A stretch of 64,000 nt of DNA from Clostridium rectalis (GTDB lineage Bacteria > Bacillota > Clostridia > Clostridiales > Clostridiaceae), in the NCBI RefSeq assembly GCF_900626095.1, contig NZ_UYZZ01000005.1:124001-188000 (forward strand), given 5' to 3'. Made by a program: the position numbers and the translations under genes. Of this stretch, positions 18,110-28,491 are shown piece after piece. Below the pieces are notes generated by a model. It was not told the DNA's origin, made no database searches, and saw only the letters and a list, made by a program, of their open reading frames with translations. Numbering within the stretch: position 1 is the stretch's first letter; each line of letters begins with the position of its first letter.

Positions 18110-18978
18110 TTATTACTTCTCCCCCTTATTTTTTCTTCAAGTATTTTTATATAAAAATCATATCTCTTTTTATTAATTTTTCCTTCATTCAACGCATTTT
18201 TTATCATACAAGCTGGTTCTTTATAATGCATACATCCAGTAAATTTACAACCATTTATATATTCTAAAAATTCCGGTATACAAAACTGTATCTCATTTTT
18301 AGATATAAAATCAGTGTTTAAAGATGAAAAACCTGGAGTATCCACTAAAAATCCTCCTTCTATTTCAATAAGTTCACTATGTCTTGTTGTATGTTTACCT
18401 CTCTTTAATTTCTCACTGATATCTCCAGTCACCATTATATTCTTTCTTGCTAACCTATTTAAAATAGTAGACTTGCCAACTCCAGATGGGCCGCATAGTA
18501 CCGTAACATTTTTTTTAAGCCTCTCTCTTATTTTATCAATTCCAATTCCCTCTTTAGCTTTTAAAAATAATATTTCATATCCTGCATCTTTTATCATTTT
18601 TACTGCATCTATTTTATTTGGTTCTTTGATTAAATCACTTTTATTAAAACATACCACAATTTTTAAATTATTATGCTCACATAACATTAAAAATTTATTT
18701 AATAAATTTTCACTTATATCTGGGTTAGTTAAGGAAAATACAACCAATGCTTGAGTAACATTAGCCACTGCTGGTCTTATTAACATGTTATGTCTTTCAT
18801 AGATATTATCAATAGATCCTTTATTAGTATCAGATATAAAGCTTATATCTACTTTATCACCTACCATAGGGGTAAGTTCATTGTGTCTGAACTTACCCCT
18901 TGCCTTACACTCTATGACATTATCATTTACTTTTACATAATAAAATCCGCCTATACCTTTGATAATAGTTCCTTGCAT
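18106..18978 (-). CDS. rsgA: Ribosome small-subunit-dependent GTPase RsgA
   Basis: RsgA is a circularly permuted GTPase that checks late maturation of the 30S subunit. The 290-residue product has an N-terminal OB fold, then permuted G motifs: NKSD (G4), GPSGVGKST (G1) and DTPGF (G3). A C-terminal zinc site C-x4-C-x-H-x5-C ([14 protein letters not shown]) follows. AGGAGG precedes the ATG. It sits in the usual order pknB-rsgA-rpe-thiN. Confidence 0.96.
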   Translation of the reverse strand: MQGTIIKGIGGFYYVKVNDNVIECKARGKFRHNELTPMVGDKVDISFISDTNKGSIDNIYERHNMLIRPAVANVTQALVVFSLTNPDISENLLNKFLMLCEHNNLKIVVCFNKSDLIKEPNKIDAVKMIKDAGYEILFLKAKEGIGIDKIRERLKKNVTVLCGPSGVGKSTILNRLARKNIMVTGDISEKLKRGKHTTRHSELIEIEGGFLVDTPGFSSLNTDFISKNEIQFCIPEFLEYINGCKFTGCMHYKEPACMIKNALNEGKINKKRYDFYIKILEEKIRGRSNK

Positions 18979-19015
18979 AATGCCTCCTATTAATTATAAA
19001 TATTAATTATAAATA

Positions 19016-20905
19016 TTATTTATTTTTACTTCCACTATTACTATTGCCATTATTATTGTCGTTGCCCTCATTGTTATTCCCACCATCTTCTGTATTATTT
19101 CCTTCTCCACTTTCATCTTCTCCATCCGTTGGTGGTTTTTCTGGATTTTCTTTTTTGTAAACATAATAGGTTACATTCACATAACTACCTTCTGAAACTT
19201 TACTATATGCTTCTAAACTTTGTTCAAAAATTTTTCCATTTAAACTTTTATCTGAAGTTTCTACAGTTTTTTGATCTCCTAAGTTTAAATTTGCACCAGC
19301 CAATATATTTCTAGCCTCTTCTATAGTTTTACCATTTAAACTTGGAACAGTTGAATATTTTATTTCAGGTCCTTTACTTATAACTAAATCTACATTAGAA
19401 TTAACATCTACTTGTTCGTCCTTAGATGGACTCTGACTTATTACACAGTTTTTAGGTACATTATCATCATATGCTTCTTTCACGTCTCCAAGTTTTAAAT
19501 TATTTTTATTTAATATATCTTTAGCTACTTCTAAATCCAATTCTCTTAGATTAGGCACAAGTGTCTTTCCTAATCCTTCACTAATAACTACTTTTATTGT
19601 CTCATTAGACTTTACTGTACTTCCAACCTCAGGATTACAACTTAAAATTGTTCCTTCCGGTTTATCACTTTTTTCAGTTGAACTTACTTCAAGTTTTAAA
19701 TTTTTATCTTCTAATAATTTCTGCGCCTGATCTTTTGTAAGTCCAATTATATTAGGAATTATAACTTTTTTAGATGCTGCTCCTTGCTGTGGATTTATAA
19801 ATTTATTGTATATTACATATCCTGAGGCAAATCCTACTACTAAAATAAATATAACAGCTGTAACAATAAGTATCATATTTTTTTTCTTTTTATCTAAGCC
19901 TTTTCTACTTTCTCTTCCACTATCTTTGGAATCTTCATAATCATAAAAACCATCTTCTTCATCATCTAAATCATCTATATTTGCCTTAGAAGCTTTAGTA
20001 GTATTATTAACATAATCTTCCACTTTAACAGCATCCATTACTCTAGTTCTATCATCATCTAAGTCAGAAAATCTTACATTAAAATCTTGATTTTGCTGCA
20101 ATTTATTCAAATCTAACAATAGTTCTTTTACAGTTTGATACCTTTTCACAGGTTCTTTTTCAATAGCTTTCAAAATTACATTATTTAAGTTTACTGGGAC
20201 AGATGGATTAATATTTCTAGGTGGCACAACTGGCTCTTGAATATGTTTTAATGCAACAGAGACAGGACTTTCCCCATCATATGGAACCTTTCCTGTAACC
20301 ATTTCATACATTACTATTCCCAAGGAGTATATATCTGTACGACAATCTACAAAACTCCCCTTGGCCTGTTCTGGTGAAAAATAATGGGCTGATCCCATTA
20401 CTTTAGAAGTATTAGTTATAGTTACAGAATTTGTGGCTTTAGCTATTCCAAAATCTGTAACCTTTACATTTCCATCATCTGTTACTAAAATATTATGAGG
20501 TTTTATATCTCTATGTATTATATTATTTCTATGGGCACATTCTAATGCTTTTGCTATCTTAGTAGCAAATTCAATAGCTTCATAGGTATTTAATGTTCGC
20601 TTATCTCTTATTACATCTTTTAATGTTTTCCCATTCACATATTCCATAACTATATAATTTATTCCCTCTTGGGAACCAACATCATATATATTTACTATAT
20701 TGTTATCAGAAATACTGGCTGCTGCCGTAGCTTCCCTTTTAAACTTATCTACAAATTGCATATCTTTTGCAAATTCTTCTTTTAATATCTTTACTGCCAC
20801 ATATCTATTTAGCAAATGGCATTTAGCTTTGTATACTACTGCCATTCCACCTTCTCCAATTTTTTCTAAGAGTTCATACCTATTTCCCAGTAAAGTTCCT
20901 ATCAT
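19016..20905 (-). CDS. prkC: PASTA-domain serine/threonine protein kinase (PrkC/PknB/Stk)
   Basis: This membrane kinase senses muropeptides or lipid II and controls wall growth, division and, in Bacillus, spore germination. The kinase domain fills about residues 10-270, with GEGGMAVVYKA, HRDIKPHN and DFGIAKA. One membrane helix lies near 345-367, followed by three PASTA repeats of about 67 residues each. The tail is unusual: about 40 residues rich in Glu, Gly, Asn and Ser. The ATG at 20905 is chosen for GAAGGAG upstream; it overlaps the end of the phosphatase gene prpC by 26 bases. Kinase and phosphatase form a matched pair. Confidence 0.95.
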   Translation of the reverse strand: MIGTLLGNRYELLEKIGEGGMAVVYKAKCHLLNRYVAVKILKEEFAKDMQFVDKFKREATAAASISDNNIVNIYDVGSQEGINYIVMEYVNGKTLKDVIRDKRTLNTYEAIEFATKIAKALECAHRNNIIHRDIKPHNILVTDDGNVKVTDFGIAKATNSVTITNTSKVMGSAHYFSPEQAKGSFVDCRTDIYSLGIVMYEMVTGKVPYDGESPVSVALKHIQEPVVPPRNINPSVPVNLNNVILKAIEKEPVKRYQTVKELLLDLNKLQQNQDFNVRFSDLDDDRTRVMDAVKVEDYVNNTTKASKANIDDLDDEEDGFYDYEDSKDSGRESRKGLDKKKKNMILIVTAVIFILVVGFASGYVIYNKFINPQQGAASKKVIIPNIIGLTKDQAQKLLEDKNLKLEVSSTEKSDKPEGTILSCNPEVGSTVKSNETIKVVISEGLGKTLVPNLRELDLEVAKDILNKNNLKLGDVKEAYDDNVPKNCVISQSPSKDEQVDVNSNVDLVISKGPEIKYSTVPSLNGKTIEEARNILAGANLNLGDQKTVETSDKSLNGKIFEQSLEAYSKVSEGSYVNVTYYVYKKENPEKPPTDGEDESGEGNNTEDGGNNNEGNDNNNGNSNSGSKNK

Positions 20906-21626
20906 CTTTACACTCTCCTTCAACTACAATAACTGATATGTTGTCTCTTCCACCTTTTATTTTACTTAATTCTACTAACAACTTACATGACTCTTTATTA
21001 TCATTGTTTATTATTATATCACACATTTCCTTAGGAGTAACATCGTTTGTTAATCCATCAGTACAAAGTATTATTTTTAAAATCATACTTCTATCTAAGA
21101 TAAACGTATCTACTTTTACGGATTTGTTTGTCCCAAGTGCTCTTGTTATAATATTCTTGTTTGGATGTGAAATTGCTTCCTGCTCAGTTATACTTCCATT
21201 ATCAATAAGTTGTTGCACTAAAGAATGATCCTTTGTAATTTTAATTATATTTTTCTTGTTATCTATAATATAGCAACTACTATCTCCAACATTTGCAATA
21301 ATAACATCATTATTTTCTATTACACAAACCGTTACAGTTGTTCCCATACCCTCTAAATTTCTATCTTTTTGACCCATTATATATATATTGTTATTTGCTT
21401 CTTCTATAGCTTTTATAACCTCTTGTTCTAAATTAGATTTTTCATTTGATTTTTTTATATATTCAATTATTGTATCTACCGCAAGTTTACTTGCAACCTC
21501 TCCTGCATTATGCCCTCCCATTCCGTCAGCTATTACATATACTCTTCTATTAATGCCTTCATAGTATCCAACAGAATCTTCATTTATTCTTCTAAAGTTT
21601 CCTATATCTGATAGCATACCAACCAT
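20880..21626 (-). CDS. prpC: PP2C-type protein serine/threonine phosphatase (PrpC/Stp)
   Basis: PrpC removes phosphate from targets of the neighbouring PASTA kinase and from the kinase itself. The 248-residue product has the metal-binding PP2C motifs RRINEDSVG, VIADGMGGHNAGE, IANVGDSSCY, TDGLTND and GGRDNISVIVV. It is a soluble single-domain enzyme of the usual size. It lies four bases after rlmN and its end overlaps the kinase start. Confidence 0.97.
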   Translation of the reverse strand: MVGMLSDIGNFRRINEDSVGYYEGINRRVYVIADGMGGHNAGEVASKLAVDTIIEYIKKSNEKSNLEQEVIKAIEEANNNIYIMGQKDRNLEGMGTTVTVCVIENNDVIIANVGDSSCYIIDNKKNIIKITKDHSLVQQLIDNGSITEQEAISHPNKNIITRALGTNKSVKVDTFILDRSMILKIILCTDGLTNDVTPKEMCDIIINNDNKESCKLLVELSKIKGGRDNISVIVVEGECKDDRNFTGK

Positions 21627-21630
21627 AAAC

Positions 21631-22677
21631 TTACACCTCTTTAATATTATTTTTTCCTTCTATATAACTTCTCCTTAGTTGACCGCAAGCAGCATTTATA
21701 TCTGCTCCCATTTCCCTTCTTATAGTAGTCTCTATGCCATTCTTAATTAATATATTACTAAACTTTTTTATACTTTCTAAACTAGATTTCTTAAAATTAT
21801 TTTCCTTTATTTCATTTACCGGTATTAAATTAACATGACAAAGTATCCCTTTAAGCATGCTAGAAAGTTCTTCTGCATTTTTATCACTATCATTTACTCC
21901 TTTTACTAACGCATATTCGAAAGTGATTCTTCTGTTGGTATTATTTATATAATATTTACACCCATCTATAAGCTCATTTATATTATATTTATGAGCCACA
22001 GGCATGATTTCTTTTCTCATAACATCATTGGATGCGTGCAATGAAATAGCTAAAGTTATTTGCAATCCTTTATCCGCCAACTCAACTATCTTAGGGACAA
22101 TACCACACGTAGACAAAGTTATGTGCCTTTGCCCAATATTTAGTCCTTCTTTTGCATTTATTAGTTTTATAAATTTAACTACATTGTAGAAATTATCTAA
22201 AGGTTCTCCACTGCCCATTAGTACAACATTAGAAATTTTTTCACCAATTTCATCTTGAGCCTTTAATATTTGACCAAGTATTTCCCCACAAGTAAGATTT
22301 CTCACAATTCCATCTAATGTAGATGCACAAAATTTACATCCCATTTTGCAACCTATTTGTGTAGAGACACATATAGAGTTACCATGTTTATACTTCATTA
22401 CTACAGATTCTATAATATTGCCATCTTTATATTTAAAAAGGAATTTATATGTATCATCTTTTTGAGATTTCAACTTTCTTAGTACCTGTGGGATACTAAA
22501 ATAAAAGTTTTTATTTAATTTATCAGTGGTATTCTTAGGTATATTCTTCATATCATTAAAATTGTAAATTCCTTTATATATCCAATCAAATATTTGCTTC
22601 CCTCTAAAAGCACTTTCCCCATTTTCTTTCATCCATAATTTAAGTTCAAATAAATTCAAATCTAAAATATTCAACAT
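21631..22677 (-). CDS. rlmN: Dual-specificity RNA methyltransferase RlmN
   Basis: RlmN methylates C2 of A2503 in 23S rRNA and of A37 in several tRNAs, using radical SAM chemistry. The 348-residue product has C-x3-C-x2-C in [23 protein letters not shown] follows. A late conserved Cys in NAACGQLR is the methyl-carrying residue. Nine bases separate it from rsmB upstream. Confidence 0.97.
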   Translation of the reverse strand: MLNILDLNLFELKLWMKENGESAFRGKQIFDWIYKGIYNFNDMKNIPKNTTDKLNKNFYFSIPQVLRKLKSQKDDTYKFLFKYKDGNIIESVVMKYKHGNSICVSTQIGCKMGCKFCASTLDGIVRNLTCGEILGQILKAQDEIGEKISNVVLMGSGEPLDNFYNVVKFIKLINAKEGLNIGQRHITLSTCGIVPKIVELADKGLQITLAISLHASNDVMRKEIMPVAHKYNINELIDGCKYYINNTNRRITFEYALVKGVNDSDKNAEELSSMLKGILCHVNLIPVNEIKENNFKKSSLESIKKFSNILIKNGIETTIRREMGADINAACGQLRRSYIEGKNNIKEV

Positions 22678-22686
22678 TTAAAACAC

Positions 22687-24012
22687 CTACCATTGCTTCT
22701 TTAATTTTGCTATAAAGAATCCATCCATACTTTTATCAGGCAATATAGTAACAGTTCCCATATTATCATACTTTATATTTTCTAAATTCCCATAAAATAT
22801 AGGCTCTATTTTAAATTCAGGATGTTCTTTAATAAACCATTTAATATTTTCTTCATTTTCCTCTTTATTTAAAGTACAAGTTGAATATAATATTATACCA
22901 TTATTTTTCACATATTTTGATGCATTTAATAGTATTTTTCTTTGAACCTGTATTATAGATTTTAAATCATTTTTATTTTTTGTATATTTTATTTCAGGTT
23001 TTTTTCTTATAATCCCCAGACCAGAGCAGGGTACATCTATTAAAATTCTATCTGCGAATTCTTTATATTTTTCTTTATATATACAAGCATCCATTACATT
23101 TAAATGAATATTCTTTATGCCCAATCTAGAAGCATTATCTTTAACTAGTGATAATTTATTTTTATGTATATCAAAAGCAAAAATACTACCTGTATTATCT
23201 AATAGTTCTGCTATATGAGTTGTTTTCCCTCCTGGTGCACTACATAAATCTAATACATATATATTATCTTCAATCTCCATAGTTGAGGCTACTAACATAG
23301 CACTTTCATCTTGTACAGTAATTAGCCCTTCTTTAAAAATAGGATTGTTTTCTATATTTTTTCCTCTAACTATTTTTATTGCCTCTGGACATACACTTCC
23401 CTGTTCTATATTATATCCATTCTCAATTAGTTTTCTCCAGATATCTTCATAATCTCCCTTTAAGTTATTTACTCGTACAGTAACTGTTGGTACTTGATTT
23501 AATCCATAAAGTATTTTAATCGCATCGTCTATGCCATACTGTTTTATAAATAATTGGGTAAGCCATTTTGGAAATGAGTACTCAAAACAAACTTTATCTA
23601 ATTCAGTATTTTTATAGTATATTTTATTTTTATTTCTTAAAAAATTTCTCAAAACACCATTTACTAATTTGGAACCGCCTTTAGATCTCTCTTTTGCAAG
23701 CTCTACACACTCATTTACAGCTGCAAATTCAGGTATTTTATCCAAATAATTTAATTGATAAATTCCAATTCTTAAAATATTTAATATGTATTCATCTAAT
23801 TTTTTTATGCCATTTTTTAAATAACAATCTAGCATTTTATCTATAGAATACATATATTTTAGAGTTCCATAAACTATTTCAGTAGTTAGTCCTTTATCTA
23901 TATCAAATAGATTACTATTATTTAATTTATTATTAAGCACTATATTAGAATAGGCATTTTTATTTATTACATCATTTAATATTTCAACTGCAATTTTTCT
24001 AGAATTATCCAT
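22687..24012 (-). CDS. rsmB: 16S rRNA (cytosine967-C5)-methyltransferase RsmB
   Basis: RsmB makes m5C967 in 16S rRNA. The 441-residue product has an N-terminal NusB-like helical domain (about 1-130). The methyltransferase domain has DLCSAPGGKTTHIAE (SAM site) and two catalytic-region cysteines in DVPCSGLG and STCTLNKEENE. A characteristic end (DGFFIAKLKK) closes the family pattern. It starts a run of genes rsmB-rlmN-prpC-prkC-rsgA-rpe-thiN. Confidence 0.96.
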   Translation of the reverse strand: MDNSRKIAVEILNDVINKNAYSNIVLNNKLNNSNLFDIDKGLTTEIVYGTLKYMYSIDKMLDCYLKNGIKKLDEYILNILRIGIYQLNYLDKIPEFAAVNECVELAKERSKGGSKLVNGVLRNFLRNKNKIYYKNTELDKVCFEYSFPKWLTQLFIKQYGIDDAIKILYGLNQVPTVTVRVNNLKGDYEDIWRKLIENGYNIEQGSVCPEAIKIVRGKNIENNPIFKEGLITVQDESAMLVASTMEIEDNIYVLDLCSAPGGKTTHIAELLDNTGSIFAFDIHKNKLSLVKDNASRLGIKNIHLNVMDACIYKEKYKEFADRILIDVPCSGLGIIRKKPEIKYTKNKNDLKSIIQVQRKILLNASKYVKNNGIILYSTCTLNKEENEENIKWFIKEHPEFKIEPIFYGNLENIKYDNMGTVTILPDKSMDGFFIAKLKKQW

Positions 24013-24043
24013 ATATATACCTCAACTTTTTATTTCTTTATAT

Positions 24044-24085
24044 AAGAAAGTTGTATGGCTATATTACCATACAATTTTCTTATTT
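24044..24085 (-). terminator. Terminator after the YugP-like peptidase gene
   Basis: The stem TTGTATGG/CCATACAA is extended by AAGAAAG/TTTTCTT with one wobble. The right arm overlaps the stop of the gene at 24085. Confidence 0.75.
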
Positions 24086-24768
24086 TAATCATCTCTTCTA
24101 CCATTACTTAATATTATTAATCTTACTAATTGTAAAATTGTCGTGAGAGCGGCTGCCACATATGTCATAGCTGCAGCATTTAAAACCTCTCTAGCTTCTC
24201 CTACCTCATCTTCATATAATACATTATTATCATATAATAATTTTAATGCTCTACTAGATGCATTAAATTCTACAGGTAAAGTTATAAGTTGAAAAATAAC
24301 TACCCCTGAAAATAATATTATTCCTATAGTCAATAATTTAGGTTGACCTAAAAATAATCCTATAACAAAAATTACCCATGATAAATTAGATCCAAAATTC
24401 ACTATAGGTACTATAGAATTTCTTATTATTAAAGGAGAGTATTTTTCTTGATGTTGAAAAGCGTGCCCTGTTTCATGTGCTGCTACTCCAATTGCCGCAA
24501 CTGATGTACTATAATATACTTCTTCTGATAATCTCATAACTCTATTTATTGGATCATAATGATCCGTAAGCTTACCTGCTACTATTTCTACGGGAACATC
24601 TGATAAACCATGACTATCTAAGAGTCTTCTAGCTACTTGTGCTCCCGTAAACCCATTAATACTTCTAACTTTAGAATATTTTTGAAAAGTATGAGATATC
24701 CTAAATTGTGCCCAAGCAGAAACAATAAGGGCTGGTATAAGTATTATAAAACTACTATCGTAGATCAT
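24085..24768 (-). CDS. Zinc metallopeptidase, YugP family membrane protein
   Basis: This 227-residue membrane protein carries the zinc protease motif HETGH (VAAHETGHAFQHQ) around residue 118, between an N-terminal hydrophobic segment and two or three later ones. It belongs to the YugP family (DUF, neutral zinc metallopeptidase). The substrate is unknown. The neighbours fmt, def and priA lie upstream on the same strand with gaps under 21 bases. Confidence 0.88.
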   Translation of the reverse strand: MIYDSSFIILIPALIVSAWAQFRISHTFQKYSKVRSINGFTGAQVARRLLDSHGLSDVPVEIVAGKLTDHYDPINRVMRLSEEVYYSTSVAAIGVAAHETGHAFQHQEKYSPLIIRNSIVPIVNFGSNLSWVIFVIGLFLGQPKLLTIGIILFSGVVIFQLITLPVEFNASSRALKLLYDNNVLYEDEVGEAREVLNAAAMTYVAAALTTILQLVRLIILSNGRRDD

Positions 24769-24787
24769 ATAATCCCTCCAACATTAA

Positions 24788-25717
24788 TTATTCTAATTTC
24801 ACGTCTTTATCTATAGAATGTCCTTTAATATATTCTTCCACATTAAGTGGCTTTTTAGACGGAAATTGTATTTTTTTAATTAATACACACCCATCTCCTG
24901 TGACTACTTTTATTCCATCTTTTGATACCTCTAATATAGATCCTGGTTCCAAATTACTTCTCTCATTTAAAACATTCATTTCATAAATTTTCATAGCTTT
25001 ATCCTTATAATTTGTATATGCTATAGGCCATGGATTTAATCCTCTCACCAAGTTATTTATCACTTTACTTTCTAGTTTCCAATCAATTTTTCCCATTTTT
25101 TTGTGTAGCATTGACGCATAGCAGGAATCACTATCATTTTGTTTTACTCTTTTTATTTCATTTTTGCTTAAGCCTTTTACTGTTTTCACTAAAAGATTCG
25201 CTCCATCTTCCATTAAGATATCATGTAAATCTCCTGCAGTCATATTTTCTGTAATTAAAACTTTGCTTTTTAAAAGCATATCTCCCGTATCTAAACCTTC
25301 ATTCATAAGCATAGTAGTATTCCCACTTTCCATTTCCCCTTTTATTATTGCCCAATTTATTGGAGCTGCACCTCTATATTTAGGCAATAATGATGCATGA
25401 AGATTTATACAAGCATATTTAGGTATATTTAATATTTCTTTAGAAAGTATTTGTCCATAAGCTACTACAATTATAAAATCTGGTTGAATATTTTTTAAGT
25501 ATTCTATAGTTTTTAAATCATCTTTTAAAACTTCAGGTTGAAGTACAGGAATATTATATTCTAAAGCTTTTTCTTTTACAAAAGACATTGAAAGTTTTTT
25601 TCCTCTACCTTTTGGCCTATCAGGTTGGGTAAGAACAGCAACTACTTCAAATTCTTTTATTAATCTATCTAAAGACGGCACTGCAAACTCTGGGGTGCCC
25701 ATGAATACTATTTTCAT
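24788..25717 (-). CDS. fmt: Methionyl-tRNA formyltransferase
   Basis: Fmt formylates initiator Met-tRNA with 10-formyl-THF. The 309-residue product has [16 protein letters not shown] at the start, the catalytic [17 protein letters not shown] stretch with Asn/His, and the C-terminal tRNA-binding domain. It is five bases after def, which removes the formyl group later, a very common pair. Confidence 0.97.
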   Translation of the reverse strand: MKIVFMGTPEFAVPSLDRLIKEFEVVAVLTQPDRPKGRGKKLSMSFVKEKALEYNIPVLQPEVLKDDLKTIEYLKNIQPDFIIVVAYGQILSKEILNIPKYACINLHASLLPKYRGAAPINWAIIKGEMESGNTTMLMNEGLDTGDMLLKSKVLITENMTAGDLHDILMEDGANLLVKTVKGLSKNEIKRVKQNDSDSCYASMLHKKMGKIDWKLESKVINNLVRGLNPWPIAYTNYKDKAMKIYEMNVLNERSNLEPGSILEVSKDGIKVVTGDGCVLIKKIQFPSKKPLNVEEYIKGHSIDKDVKLE

Positions 25718-25722
25718 GTTTA

Positions 25723-26175
25723 CTACACTTCCTCACTTTCTATAATTTTGTCTACAAATAATATTCCATTTAAATGGTCAATTTCATGACAAAATGCCCT
25801 TGCAAGAAGTTCTTCTCCTTCTAAAATAACTTCTTCTCCTTTTCTATTTAATGCTTTTACCTTTACTTTATAAGGTCTTTCCACAGCCCCTTGTTCTCCT
25901 GGTATACTCAAACATCCTTCTTCATCAATATAAGCTCCATGAGTTTCTACAATTTCAGGATTTATTAAAAATATTGGTCCCTGACCTATATCAATCACAA
26001 CTAGTCTTTTTAAAATTCCAACTTGTGGGCCTGCAAGACCTACTCCGTTATTTTCATACATTGTTTCTAGCATATCATCAAGTAAAGTTAAAATTCTTTC
26101 ATCTATTTTTTCTACCTTCCTACTTTTCTTTCTTAATAATTCATCTCCATATTTTCTTACATTTCTTATAGCCAT
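25723..26175 (-). CDS. def: Peptide deformylase
   Basis: Def removes the N-terminal formyl group from new proteins. The 150-residue product has all three metal motifs: [18 protein letters not shown] (ligand Cys) and HEIDHLNG (two His ligands and catalytic Glu). It lies 20 bases after priA and 5 before fmt. Confidence 0.98.
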   Translation of the reverse strand: MAIRNVRKYGDELLRKKSRKVEKIDERILTLLDDMLETMYENNGVGLAGPQVGILKRLVVIDIGQGPIFLINPEIVETHGAYIDEEGCLSIPGEQGAVERPYKVKVKALNRKGEEVILEGEELLARAFCHEIDHLNGILFVDKIIESEEV

Positions 26176-26195
26176 ATATATTTACCTCCATTTTT

Positions 26196-28397
26196 TTATA
26201 CTAAACTTATAGGATTACTATCAATGCTTATTCTAACATCATTATATACATCTTTTATAAGTTTATAAATAAAGTTTTTAATTTTAATTTTCAAGTTAGA
26301 ATCCAAGTTCCCTTTTATAATTATTTGCCATCTATAATTATTTTTTATTTTAGAAATCTCACAAGGACAAGGTCCTAACACTTCTATTTTATCATTACTT
26401 TTTAAAAAATCTTTTAAATTTATACCAACATTTTGTATACTTTTTATTAAAATTTGTTCGTTTTCACTACTCATATTTATAAGCATTAATTCAACAAAAG
26501 GTGGGTAATTCATAATATGTCTTAACTGAATTTCTTCACTATAAAACTTAAAATAATTATTATTAGCTGCATAAACTATGCTATAATTATCTGGGTTATA
26601 TGTCTGAACTATTACCTTTCCCATTTTTTCTCCTCTACCTGCCCTACCAGAAACTTGAGTTATTAGTTGAAAGGTTCTTTCTGTAGCTTTAAAATCCGGT
26701 ATATTTAACGAAGTATCTGCAGCTATTACACCAACAAGTGTTACATTTTTAAAATCCAATCCCTTTGCAATCATTTGTGTACCAACTAAAATATCTGCCC
26801 TGCCATTTTTAAATTCATTATAAATATTTTCATAAGCATTTTTCCTTCTAGTTGTGTCAAAATCCATTCTTAATGTTCTAGCTTTAGGAAAATATTTTTT
26901 TATTTCTTCTTCCACTTTTTCTGTTCCCACTCCAAAATATTTCACATACTTACTGCCACATTTAGGACACACTTTAGTAATCTTATTTTTATTTCCACAA
27001 TAATGACAAACCATATTATTTTCATAACTATGATATGTTAATGCAATATCACAATTCTTACATTTAAATACGAATCCGCATTTTCTACATGATACAAAAG
27101 TTGAAAATCCCCTTCTATTTAAAAATAAAATGATTTGTTCATTCTTATCTAAACGTAATTTTATCTCCTTAAACAAAGATCTACTAAATATAGATTTATT
27201 ATTATTTAAAAGTTCATCTCTCATGTCCACTATATTTATCTCTGGCAAAACTGCACCATCTGCTCTTTTGTTTATAGTAATGAGTTTAATTTCATTTTTG
27301 ATGCATCTATAGTATGTATCAATAGCTGGTGTAGCTGACCCTAATACTAATTTACACCCATTTATTTCAGTCTTAAATTCTCCAATTTCTTTTGCTATAT
27401 ATTTAGGATTACTCTCAGATTTGTAACTAGTTTCATGCTCTTCATCTATAACTATTAAACCTAAATTTTCAAAAGGTAAAAATATTGCTGATCTTGCACC
27501 AATTGCCAATTTAACTTTTTTCTCTTTTACCCTTAACCACTCATCATATCTTTCACCATCTGATAATTTACTATGAAATATTGCTATATCTTTTCCAAAT
27601 CTTCCTTTGAACCTTTCTACCATTTGAGGAGTTAATGATATTTCTGGAATAAGAATTATAGACTCCTTTCCATCTTTCATCATTTCATTTACCAAATGCA
27701 TATATATCTCAGTTTTCCCACTACCCGTAATACCGTGTATTAAAAACATACTCTCTTCAGAATTCATTACAGAATCTACTGCTATTTTCTGTTCATAATT
27801 TAAATGTTTCCATTCATAATAATTATATTTTCTTTGATCAAATCTATTTACTATTTTTGTTGATTGATAAAGATAATTGTGTTTTAGCATAGTGTTAATG
27901 GAAGATAACGATAGTTTAAATTTTTTACTTAAACTAGTTTTATTATACTTACCATTGTTATCATTTACAATATGATATATGGATTTATATGGCTCTTTAT
28001 CATATCTACCCTTAAGTTTTTCTCCTATAAAAATAAAATTTTCAACTCTATTTTTAGTCCCTTTAAAAAATATAGAAGGAATTATAGTTTTTATACACTC
28101 CATATATGTACAAAGATATTTCACCCTCATTTTTTCTATAAGAGATAAATCGTTATCCGTAAGGTTAGGGAATTTATCATATACATTTAATATCTTTTTT
28201 GTTCTTTTTAAATCTTCAACGTTAGAATATAATTCTATTACAAAACCATCAATTTTTTTATTTCCCATGCCAAAAGGAATTAAAACCCTATTTCCTCTTT
28301 GTACCCTTCCTATTAGTTCTTCCGGTATTTCATAAGTAAATAGTTTATCTAATTGTATGGAAGTGCTATTAACAATAATACCAGCATACTTATACAC
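26196..28397 (-). CDS. priA: Primosomal replication restart helicase PriA
   Basis: PriA rebuilds the replisome at stalled or broken forks. The 733-residue product has an N-terminal DNA-binding region, Walker A GITGSGKTE, DEEH, and a zinc region of eight cysteines in four pairs (CRKCG, CKNC, CHYCG, CPKCG) in the middle. QVSGRAGRG, motif VI, follows. The start codon is GTG at 28397, with GGGTGATTA upstream. Confidence 0.96.
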   Translation of the reverse strand: MYKYAGIIVNSTSIQLDKLFTYEIPEELIGRVQRGNRVLIPFGMGNKKIDGFVIELYSNVEDLKRTKKILNVYDKFPNLTDNDLSLIEKMRVKYLCTYMECIKTIIPSIFFKGTKNRVENFIFIGEKLKGRYDKEPYKSIYHIVNDNNGKYNKTSLSKKFKLSLSSINTMLKHNYLYQSTKIVNRFDQRKYNYYEWKHLNYEQKIAVDSVMNSEESMFLIHGITGSGKTEIYMHLVNEMMKDGKESIILIPEISLTPQMVERFKGRFGKDIAIFHSKLSDGERYDEWLRVKEKKVKLAIGARSAIFLPFENLGLIVIDEEHETSYKSESNPKYIAKEIGEFKTEINGCKLVLGSATPAIDTYYRCIKNEIKLITINKRADGAVLPEINIVDMRDELLNNNKSIFSRSLFKEIKLRLDKNEQIILFLNRRGFSTFVSCRKCGFVFKCKNCDIALTYHSYENNMVCHYCGNKNKITKVCPKCGSKYVKYFGVGTEKVEEEIKKYFPKARTLRMDFDTTRRKNAYENIYNEFKNGRADILVGTQMIAKGLDFKNVTLVGVIAADTSLNIPDFKATERTFQLITQVSGRAGRGEKMGKVIVQTYNPDNYSIVYAANNNYFKFYSEEIQLRHIMNYPPFVELMLINMSSENEQILIKSIQNVGINLKDFLKSNDKIEVLGPCPCEISKIKNNYRWQIIIKGNLDSNLKIKIKNFIYKLIKDVYNDVRISIDSNPISLV

Positions 28398-28439
28398 CTA
28401 ATCACCCTTTTATGTATGAATAAAATATATTTATACTAA

Positions 28440-28488
28440 ATAAAAGAGGCTTTTTCGCAAAAAATATGCGATACATGCCCCTTTTAAT
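28440..28488 (-). terminator. Probable terminator after coaBC
   Basis: An imperfect stem (GAGGC..CGCA / TGCG..GCCCC) lies just past the coaBC stop, between coaBC and priA. The outer part has one mismatch and the loop is AT-rich. Confidence 0.5.
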
Positions 28489-28491
28489 ATA

